Shown here: positions 58,401 through 64,000 of the stretch, one piece after another | Numbering within the stretch: the stretch's first letter is position 1 | Layout of the letters: each line of letters opens with the position of its first letter | Origin: Nesterenkonia alba DSM 19423 | GTDB lineage: Bacteria > Actinomycetota > Actinomycetes > Actinomycetales > Micrococcaceae | NCBI RefSeq assembly: GCF_000421745.1 | Contig: NZ_ATXP01000001.1 | Coordinates: 1 to 64,000, forward strand | Length of the DNA stretch: 64,000 nucleotides | Reading direction: 5' to 3' | The notes under the pieces: model-generated | Database searches by the model: none | The model's input: only the letters and a program-made list of their open reading frames with translations | What the model was told of the DNA's origin: nothing | Translations under genes and position numbers: made by a program

Positions 58401-59425
58401 CCGCAGCCTCCTACGGGCGGTCCATGGCCTCTGGCCAGCGGGTCGACGTCGGCGAGGCCGTCGGGATCATCGCCGCACAGTCCATCGGTGAGCCGGGAAC
58501 CCAGCTGACCATGCGTACCTTCCACTCTGGTGGTGTCGCCTCCGCCGATGACATCACCCAGGGTCTGCCGCGTATCCAGGAACTCTTCGAGGCCCGCACT
58601 CCGAAGGGTGTGGCACCCATCGCCGAGTCCTCCGGACGGCTGCGCTACGAGGAGGACGAGAAACAGTCCCGCCTGGTGCTCACTCCCGACGACGGCTCCG
58701 AGGAGCAGGTTTACCCGATCCTGCGCCGGGCCAAGCTGCTCGTCGACCTGGGGGAGAACCTGGATAAGACTGTTCACGTCGAGGTCGGCACCCAGCTGAC
58801 CCACGGCTCCGTGGACCCCAAGCAGGTACTGCGGGTGCTCGGTCCCCGGGCTGCCCAGCGGTTCCTCGTCGCCGAGGTCCAGGAGGTCTACCAGACCCAG
58901 GGTGTGGCCATCCACGACAAGCACGTGGAGGTCATCGTCCGGCAGATGCTGCGCCGGGTCACCGTCATCGAATCCGGTGACACCGACCTGCTGCCCGGTG
59001 AGCTGGCCGACCGGTTCCGCTTCCAGCAGGCCAATAAGGCTGCCTTTGAGCAGGGCAAGCGCCCGGCCTCCGGGCGTGACGAGCTCATGGGAATCACCAA
59101 GGCCTCCCTGGCCACCGATTCCTGGCTCTCGGCAGCCTCCTTCCAGGAGACCACCCGGGTGCTCACCCAGGCGGCTATGGAAGGCAAGTCGGATCCGCTG
59201 CTGGGTCTGAAGGAGAACGTCATCATCGGTAAGCTCATCCCGGCCGGTACCGGCCTGGACCGCTACGTCAACACCGAGGTGGAGCCCACCGAGGAGGCCA
59301 AGGCGAACCTGTTCACCGGTCCCAGCCTCTACGGGTCCAGCTTCGACTACGCCGGTGCCGAGGGAGACGGTGAATTCCACGCCGTTCCCCTCGACGACTA
59401 CGACACCGGTGTCGACTTCCGGTGA
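55445..59425 (+). CDS. rpoC: RNA polymerase beta' subunit
   Basis: A 1326-residue catalytic subunit. ATG 55445 ([13 protein letters not shown]) follows AAGAGAGA. The N-terminal zinc site is [20 protein letters not shown]. The magnesium loop NADFDGD is at residues 533-539. The actinobacterial coiled insertion (about 150-240, rich in Lys and Glu) is present. A strong terminator follows. Confidence 0.98.
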   Translation: MSTESSFGTMRIGLATTDEILKWSHGEVKKPETINYRTLKPEKDGLFCEKIFGPSRDWECYCGKYKRVRFKGITCERCGVEVTRSKVRRERMGHIELAAPVTHIWYFKGVPSRLGYLLDLAPKDLEKVIYFAAYMITEVDEDRRHEDLPNLEAEVTQEVNHLTSQRDADIAAISKELEDGLAELESEGAKAAEKKKFRETKEKQMAQVRKRADAEIEQIQNVWDRFKNIKVGDLEGDETLFREMRAKYGEYFEGHMGAEAIRRRLATFDMESEAASLRETIATGKGQRKTRALKRLKVLNAFLVNGNSPTGMVLEAVPVIPPEIRPMVQLDGGRFATSDLNDLYRRVINRNNRLKRLLDLGAPEIIINNEKRMLQESVDSLFDNGRRGRPVTGPGNRPLKSLSDMLKGKQGRFRQNLLGKRVDYSGRSVIVVGPQLKLHECGLPKQMALELFKPFVMKRLVDLNHAQNIKSAKRMVERQRSQVWDVLEEVITEHPVLLNRAPTLHRLGIQAFEPQLVEGKALQLHPLVCTAFNADFDGDQMAVHLPLGPEAQAEARILMLSSNNILKPSDGRPVALPTQDMIIGLHHLTTVREDESGAGRVFSSVGEAYMAFDLKELHLNAPVKIAVDGFVPSEQVPAPEGWTEGEPALIDTTLGKVIFNELLPEDYPWQDKQADKKQLGVLINDLSERYSTVQVAQTLDNLKDAGFYWSTRSGVTVAISDITSDFDKQSMMENYEAQVAKIEDDYGLGLIGKEERTTELQEIWRQATEEIESKMKAGMDELNTINRMVSSGARGNWNQVRQIAGIRGLVTNPKGEIIPRPIKASYREGLTVLEYFIATHGARKGLADTALKTANSGYLTRRLVDVSQDVIIRSEDDGSTRGITVPIAQPVGYRHDAQGADDVLIKSGRKLITDNPDVTDWELHEMVETSAYARTLAADVVDENGEVLATAGDEVDDQMIKRIFAAGIKTIKVRSVLTDESPVGVSAASYGRSMASGQRVDVGEAVGIIAAQSIGEPGTQLTMRTFHSGGVASADDITQGLPRIQELFEARTPKGVAPIAESSGRLRYEEDEKQSRLVLTPDDGSEEQVYPILRRAKLLVDLGENLDKTVHVEVGTQLTHGSVDPKQVLRVLGPRAAQRFLVAEVQEVYQTQGVAIHDKHVEVIVRQMLRRVTVIESGDTDLLPGELADRFRFQQANKAAFEQGKRPASGRDELMGITKASLATDSWLSAASFQETTRVLTQAAMEGKSDPLLGLKENVIIGKLIPAGTGLDRYVNTEVEPTEEAKANLFTGPSLYGSSFDYAGAEGDGEFHAVPLDDYDTGVDFR

Positions 59426-59480
59426 TGTCACCGCAGTGACGCCGTCTCAGGGGCACTGACTGCCCTGACGGGTACCGTAT

Positions 59481-59518
59481 AGAGGCCCGGATCCCCGTAT
59501 GAGGGGGTCCGGGCCTCT
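59481..59518 (+). terminator. Terminator after rpoBC
   Basis: AGAGGCCCGGATCCCC (59481-59496) pairs with GGGGTCCGGGCCTCT (59504-59518), with one bulge and a 7-base loop, 56 bases after the rpoC stop. Confidence 0.85.
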
Positions 59519-59629
59519 GTCGTAGCCGCTTACTCCCAGCGATGACCAGCCCCGTTGCTAGGATGAAATGCACTCGTATTCGGTGAAGAACGTGTAGCTG
59601 TGGGGCGCACACTCAAGGGGGGGATTGCT

Positions 59630-61780
59630 GTGTCAGAGCAACGTCGGCGCGACGCGGACGGTCACTGGCGTGATGACTCCGACGAGGCTCTCGCGGCAGC
59701 CACCCCCCTGCCCATCAGCGAGGTGATCCTCCCCGAACGCCTCACCGAGGGCACCGCTGTTACCGTCACCGGCCGGATCACCGGTTTCGAGCTCGCCACT
59801 GACCACCCGCCGCGTGGAGCCGTGGACCTCATGTCCGAGGGTGCCACCGTACGGGTTGTCGTCAGGGGGTCGCTCTACGCCTCTGTCTTTCCCCGTCTAC
59901 ACCGCGGTGATACCGCTGAGGTGACCGGGCGCACCCTGCATTTCGATCAGGCAGTGTGGATTACCGCCGAGGAGATTACTGTCCCAGACCGGCAGAGCAC
60001 TGAAACAGCCACTGAGCGGACAGAAACGGACGAAACGCACACTGAGCAAACGCCCACGAGCGAAACAGGCCCGAGCGAAACGTACCTTAGCGCAACACGC
60101 ACAGACGTCACGGCCACTGAGGGCGCTTCCGAAAGGGAACAACCCCCGCGCGCGGAGGAGACCACGGCCGCGCGCATCACAGCTGATGACGGACCGGCCC
60201 ACGATGAGGCAGTGACCCTCTCCGGCATGGTGGCCAGCTTCACGCACCGCACCTCAGCCCGGGGAAACCAGTACGGGATCCTCACCTTGGAGGATGCAAG
60301 TGGAAGGGTCGAGGTGGTGGCCAGAGAGAAGGTCTATCGGGCCGTTTCGTCCCGCGCCGGCGAAGGCGCCCGCCTCACCGTCCACGGCACAGTCAGCCGC
60401 CGGGATGCCGGAAGCTATCCGCCGCAGGTGATGGCGACCTTCATCTCCGTGGAGAAAGAAGGGCGCGTCCAGGAGTCTGCGGACCACCCTTCCCACTCGT
60501 CCTCTGGCGTGGGCAACCGGAAGAATACGACGTCGAAGGCCCCTCCCACAGGTCCCATCCGGGAGCAGGACCCTCTACGGCTGCTAGGTATTGATGCCCT
60601 GGAGCGGTTGAAGATTCCGCTTCAGCAACTTTCCTGGCTGCCGATCGCCGAACTGCAGAACAAAAAGCTGAAGGACAGTGGAGAACCCGTCCGGGTCAAT
60701 CGTTCGGTGTTTGAAGATGGCCTGAGCATCGTAACGAAACTGCGTCTGGTGTTGCTGACACTGGTGGGGTTCTGGCTGGCGACCTACCTGGTGCGGATGG
60801 TCCTCGCCTGGGACCTGCCGGCGCAGACCGAGGGTGCCAGCGCCTGGGCGGGTGCTCTGTGGTCGGTGCCCGTGGCCCCGGCACTTGCCCTGTGGATGGG
60901 GCGCAGAACGTATCAGCTGCGGGCCGGCCGGGGTGCGCTGAACTGGGCCGGTTGGACGAAGTACGTGCTGTACCTGCTCTTCGCCGAGGTCGTGCTCTTC
61001 CAGGCGGGTATCCCGGTGCTGAGCTCGGTGTTGTTCATCGCTTTGACCGAGGTTGGACGTCAGTACCGGGAGAAGCTGTGGCGGTGGCGGAAACTCAATG
61101 AGCGGTCCACGGCGAACGAACCGCGACGCTCCCTGAGCCTGGCCGAGGAGAAGAAGCGTGCCATCCTCCCGGCGGAGGAGATCCGTCGGGAGAGGGAGTG
61201 GGGGACCCCGGGAGGCAATGTCGCCGACAGCGAGAAGACCTTCGGTGCCGATGCAACCACCATGGGTGTCAAAGGTGAACGCATGACGAAGCAACTGATG
61301 GACGTCTTCCTCGGCTTACCGGGGGAGAGTCCCGGCATTCCCGGCGTCCGGGTCATCCACAGTCTGGGTGTGCCGGGTACGGATAAAGCCGATATCGACC
61401 ACGCGATTCTTTGCGGAGATCGCCTGGTCCTCGTCGACGCCAAGCTCTACGCCCCCGGTGACTATTTCTGGCTCGACGGGAAGGTGCACCGGCGTCGCGC
61501 CGACGGCGGAGCCGAGGTGCGGGGCGAACCCATGGTGTATGCCCTTCAGCGATTTGCAGACCTCTTCCCGCACCTTCAGATTCGCCCTGTGGTGGTGCTG
61601 CACTGTGGTGACGAGACCGGTGAGATCCGCACCAATAACGTGGAGGCCAAGAAACGCGGTCTGCCCGAATTGATGACCCCTGAAGAGTTCCTCGAAGAGA
61701 TTGGTAGTTGGCTGGTCCCCGTCGGCGACGAACCGATCCGGGCCAAGACCCTGACCCGCCTGACCAGGATGGCCGTCTAG
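59630..61780 (+). CDS. Membrane protein with two OB folds and a C-terminal NERD (nuclease-related) domain
   Basis: A 716-residue protein with an unusual domain order. GTG 59630 is preferred because AAGGGGGGG lies just upstream. Residues about 30-115 (EGTAVTVTGRITGFEL, LHRGDTAEVTGRTLHF) and 190-275 (VTLSGMVASFTHRTSARGNQYGILTLED, GARLTVHGTVSRRD) look like OB folds of the tRNA_anti/DnaE class. A Thr/Glu-rich linker separates them. Three or so membrane segments follow (about 365-475), then a basic stretch. From about 540, GVKGERMTKQLMDVF opens a NERD domain with D588/D590 in KADIDHAI and D603-A-K605 in LVDAKLY, matching the PD-(D/E)xK layout. NERD proteins are thought to process DNA or RNA. The role of this fusion is unknown; defence or nucleic-acid handling at the membrane are options. 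Confidence 0.75.
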   Translation: MSEQRRRDADGHWRDDSDEALAAATPLPISEVILPERLTEGTAVTVTGRITGFELATDHPPRGAVDLMSEGATVRVVVRGSLYASVFPRLHRGDTAEVTGRTLHFDQAVWITAEEITVPDRQSTETATERTETDETHTEQTPTSETGPSETYLSATRTDVTATEGASEREQPPRAEETTAARITADDGPAHDEAVTLSGMVASFTHRTSARGNQYGILTLEDASGRVEVVAREKVYRAVSSRAGEGARLTVHGTVSRRDAGSYPPQVMATFISVEKEGRVQESADHPSHSSSGVGNRKNTTSKAPPTGPIREQDPLRLLGIDALERLKIPLQQLSWLPIAELQNKKLKDSGEPVRVNRSVFEDGLSIVTKLRLVLLTLVGFWLATYLVRMVLAWDLPAQTEGASAWAGALWSVPVAPALALWMGRRTYQLRAGRGALNWAGWTKYVLYLLFAEVVLFQAGIPVLSSVLFIALTEVGRQYREKLWRWRKLNERSTANEPRRSLSLAEEKKRAILPAEEIRREREWGTPGGNVADSEKTFGADATTMGVKGERMTKQLMDVFLGLPGESPGIPGVRVIHSLGVPGTDKADIDHAILCGDRLVLVDAKLYAPGDYFWLDGKVHRRRADGGAEVRGEPMVYALQRFADLFPHLQIRPVVVLHCGDETGEIRTNNVEAKKRGLPELMTPEEFLEEIGSWLVPVGDEPIRAKTLTRLTRMAV

Positions 61781-61801
61781 AGGAAGAAAGGCTTGCTCGT
61801 T

Positions 61802-62407
61802 ATGGAGTTGACTCAAACCTTATTCATCGCTTTACAGGGTGTGGCCACGGGCCTGGCTGTGCTGGTAGCCGCGATTGCCTACATGAAGGATCGTGAACGC
61901 ATCCACGATGACCGGCTCGAACGCCGGCGCCGGCATGAACAAGATTCCATGGAGCAGGCGACCAAGCTCTCCGCCTGGATGGGGCAGGAGATCGCCGCCG
62001 GGGGACTGGAGTCTGCACGGGCACAGATCTCCCCGAAATCCCGAGGACTGCTGCTCTCCAATGACTCCGAGGGATCCTTCTACAACCTGGAGATCGACGT
62101 CACCTTCGGGGAGGAGAGCAAAGCCGTTACTGTCTCCCCGCAGGTCAAAGTCCTCCCACCCGGGCGCTATTACTCCGCCGGGCCGCAGGTAGGTTCTCCG
62201 AACTGGCACTTTCCCCAGGCGGTGGAGGCCCTGCAAACCACATTCACGCCCTACGCCGGTACAGATAGGTTCAAAGTGCTTTCGGTGAAGTTCACCGACT
62301 CGTTCAACCAGCGGTGGCATATGAACCACGCCGGGGTGCTCACCTATTTAGAAGACGTCGCCAGTCACGGGCAGGGCATCGCCCCGCTGCGTAAGAAGCA
62401 GAAATAG
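61802..62407 (+). CDS. Single-span membrane protein, unknown function
   Basis: A 201-residue protein that starts at ATG 61802, 21 bases after the NERD gene; a TTG at 61793 is an alternative. One membrane segment (FIALQGVATGLAVLVAAIAYM) is followed by a charged helix (KDRERIHDDRLERRRRHEQD) that could form a coiled coil, and a soluble domain with Trp and Tyr (SFYNLEIDVTFGEES, VKVLPPGRYYSAG). I do not recognise the domain. The short gap suggests co-expression with the OB-NERD protein. Confidence 0.7.
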   Translation: MELTQTLFIALQGVATGLAVLVAAIAYMKDRERIHDDRLERRRRHEQDSMEQATKLSAWMGQEIAAGGLESARAQISPKSRGLLLSNDSEGSFYNLEIDVTFGEESKAVTVSPQVKVLPPGRYYSAGPQVGSPNWHFPQAVEALQTTFTPYAGTDRFKVLSVKFTDSFNQRWHMNHAGVLTYLEDVASHGQGIAPLRKKQK

Positions 62408-62436
62408 CCGCGGCAGAGACCCGCTGGTGGTGCCCC

Positions 62437-63108
62437 TCAGCTTCCGGTCTGCTGTGAGGTTGCGAAGGAGGAGCCGCTCCGGCTCGGCTGCCACCTCAGG
62501 CGGCGGAGTTTCGCCCGGCCCAGGCGGAACGCTTCCGTCGCGATCCACAACGCAATCATCACCAGGGTGTAGATCCACCACCCGTGACTATTCCACCGGA
62601 CGATGCCCGGTTCCGTGGAACTGAGCCATCCGCCCGAGGCCAACGGGGCAAGGACCACGGCGCCGATGATGACCACCGTGAGCGAACACCCTCCAACATC
62701 ACGAGCGAAGACCCGGTAGAGGGCTGCAGGTAGGAATACCAGCAGGGAGGGAGCCAAGAAGAACAGCAGAAGGGCGAACACCTGCAACCACATCACCGGC
62801 CCGTACTCATCCGGGTAATCCTCGCGGGCCATCTCCAGTGCGGGAGCGGCCATCCAGGTCAGCAGAGCCCCGGCCGCTACGAGGGCCACAGCACCGAGGA
62901 CCAACCGGGTGGTTGCCTCCTTGCGCACTTGTCGCTTCCAGGCGGGCATGCCGGACTCTCCGCCGTTACCGCGGGCTGCATTGCCATACCCTGAGCCAGT
63001 CGCCGTCGAGTGATCCCCAGCGAGGTGGGCAATGAACCAGCCGAGGGCGAAGATCACCGCCGCAGCGGCTTGCAGCATCCACGTGTCAATGTCTGCCAGG
63101 AATTCCAC
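62437..63108 (-). CDS. Multi-span membrane protein, unknown function
   Basis: A 223-residue protein with about five membrane segments (for example LQAAAAVIFALGWFIAHLAG and VMWLQVFALLLFFLAPSLLVF) and a basic, Trp/Arg-rich C-terminus. It is convergent with the 61802 gene, 29 bases between stops. No family is recognised. Confidence 0.68.
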   Translation of the reverse strand: MEFLADIDTWMLQAAAAVIFALGWFIAHLAGDHSTATGSGYGNAARGNGGESGMPAWKRQVRKEATTRLVLGAVALVAAGALLTWMAAPALEMAREDYPDEYGPVMWLQVFALLLFFLAPSLLVFLPAALYRVFARDVGGCSLTVVIIGAVVLAPLASGGWLSSTEPGIVRWNSHGWWIYTLVMIALWIATEAFRLGRAKLRRLRWQPSRSGSSFATSQQTGS

Positions 63109-63244
63109 GGCGTACTCCCCTCATCAGTGCGACCTAGCCCTCACTCTATCGAGAGGTGACTATCGCAGAGCCCGATGCCACCGCCCGCTATATTGATGAG
63201 TGACGGAGGCAACTTTTCCGCTGCGGGCTACGACTCACAGGTGT

Positions 63245-63257
63245 CACCACAGTGGTG
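63245..63257. promoter_or_regulatory. Short palindrome before the terminal lipoprotein gene
   Basis: CACCAC-A-GTGGTG is a perfect interrupted palindrome 35 bases before the ATG at 63292. It may be an operator or a chance hairpin. Confidence 0.3.
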
Positions 63258-63291
63258 GCTGTGAACGGATCACGCTGCAAGGAGCGAACGG

Positions 63292-64000
63292 ATGAGCACC
63301 CTGACCCCTGACACCCCGCCCTCAGGTACGTCCTTTCGAGGTCGCTGCCCGACACCTACTCAGTCCGCTGAGATCCTCACCCGCGCTCGCCGAAGAGGCC
63401 ACCGGCGCCTGGTCGCCGGCCTGGGGCTGAGCGCCGCCCTGGGGCTCACCGCCTGTTTTCCGGAGGGGCAGGCGGAGTTCGAGGATGTCGACTCCGGCGA
63501 AGACACTCAGACCACAGAAGAGCCCGACGACGCCGAGGAGGGGAACCAGACCCAGGCCGCCACCGAGCAGACTGACCAGGACAATTCCCCCGCGGACGCC
63601 GACGCTGGGGTCACTGTCGAGAAGACATTCGTCCACAAGGGTGTCCTTGGCTCCGGTGAGGAGATCACCATGGAGCTGACCGCCGGACCCATCGTTGCCG
63701 AGGGTGACCTGGCCGCAGTCCCCTTGCACCTGGAATTCGTCACCGGGGAGGGAACTGTCATGCCGCGTGATCTCTTCCACGGTCTGGTGGGGATCACCGA
63801 CGCAGAATCTGCCGGAGGTCAGGTCCGTCTCATCGATCACGAGGCGATGACCGTTGCAGAACTGGCCCGTCGTGACGGTGGAGAGGGGCAGATCGCCTCA
63901 TATTGCGACGCCACCGGAGACAGCTTCCAATGCGCCACCGAGCCCGGGGAGACGATGTCCTGGACCGGAGTGTTTGCCGCTCCAGAGGGGGAGACCGCTA
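63292..64000 (+). CDS. Lipoprotein, 3'-partial, unknown function
   Basis: The frame opens at ATG 63292 after AAGGAG and is still open at the window end (236 codons seen). A long basic N-terminal region (RARRRGHRRL) leads to a signal helix and the lipobox GLTAC (Cys55). An acidic, Gln/Thr-rich linker (about 60-105) is followed by a domain beginning TVEKTFVHKGVLGSGEEITMEL, with two Cys near the window end (YCDATG, QCATEP). The N-terminal extension before the signal is longer than usual. The domain and function are not recognised. Confidence 0.75.
   Translation, partial: MSTLTPDTPPSGTSFRGRCPTPTQSAEILTRARRRGHRRLVAGLGLSAALGLTACFPEGQAEFEDVDSGEDTQTTEEPDDAEEGNQTQAATEQTDQDNSPADADAGVTVEKTFVHKGVLGSGEEITMELTAGPIVAEGDLAAVPLHLEFVTGEGTVMPRDLFHGLVGITDAESAGGQVRLIDHEAMTVAELARRDGGEGQIASYCDATGDSFQCATEPGETMSWTGVFAAPEGETA

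Overview
The window is high-GC actinobacterial chromosome. The evidence is the rpoB/rpoC and ribosomal protein sequences, a TTG start on rpoB, many GTG starts, LAxTG surface anchors (the sortase E type typical of Actinobacteria), and strongly acidic secreted proteins. The RpoB N-terminus looks Micrococcales-like. I cannot name the genus. Core genes (secE-nusG-rplKA, rplJL, rpoBC, pfkA, tRNA-Trp) alternate with accessory transport and surface modules.

Layout. 0-2.4 kb: the end of an IS3-like insertion sequence, then an SsuBC/TauBC-type ABC transporter pair without a binding protein. 2.4-8.7 kb: a secreted CAP-domain protein with an LATTG anchor, pfkA, a small lipoprotein, and a second LAQTG surface protein split by an in-frame amber codon. 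9.0-11.7 kb (minus strand): tRNA-Trp, secE, nusG, rplK, rplA. 11.7-17.1 kb: a SorC-type regulator divergent from glpD-glpF-glpK. 17.1-24.2 kb: iron-siderophore module, with Fes esterase and a stand-alone Fes N-domain protein divergent from a lipoprotein, two FecCD permeases, an ATPase and a flavin monooxygenase, behind a likely DtxR/IdeR-type box. 24.3-26.9 kb: aminotransferase, L10 leader, rplJ, rplL. 27-31 kb: an envelope-stress module (PspC/LiaF-like protein and small membrane protein divergent from a PspC-kinase and LuxR-type response regulator). 31-34 kb: a LacI regulator divergent from a double HAD-domain protein. 34-40.5 kb: an ABC importer (frameshifted binding protein, ATPase, fused permease), a second LacI regulator and a phosphodiesterase, bracketed by two identical 70-bp palindromic repeats in inverted orientation. 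40.6-47.1 kb: an Opp/Dpp-family importer with a fused double ATPase. 47.3-51.5 kb: DUF4129/MoxR/DUF58 cluster. 51.8-59.4 kb: rpoB-rpoC. 59.6-64 kb: a membrane protein joining two OB folds to a NERD nuclease-like domain, two unknown membrane proteins, and the start of a lipoprotein gene.

How it fits together. The order aspC-secE-nusG-rplKA-rplJL-rpoBC, contiguous in Streptomyces, is broken here. secE-nusG-rplKA is inverted and separated from aspC and rplJL by about 13 kb of glycerol and iron genes, and rplJL is separated from rpoBC by 25 kb of sensing and transport genes. Two LacI regulators can be tentatively matched to palindromes: TGGANCGTTCCA near the 31-kb LacI gene and again twice upstream of the 40-47 kb importer, and a 20-bp palindrome just before the 34-kb importer. 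The most unusual points are the 6.4-kb cassette bounded by inverted 70-bp repeats, the OB-OB-TM-NERD protein, and two genes broken by single small lesions.
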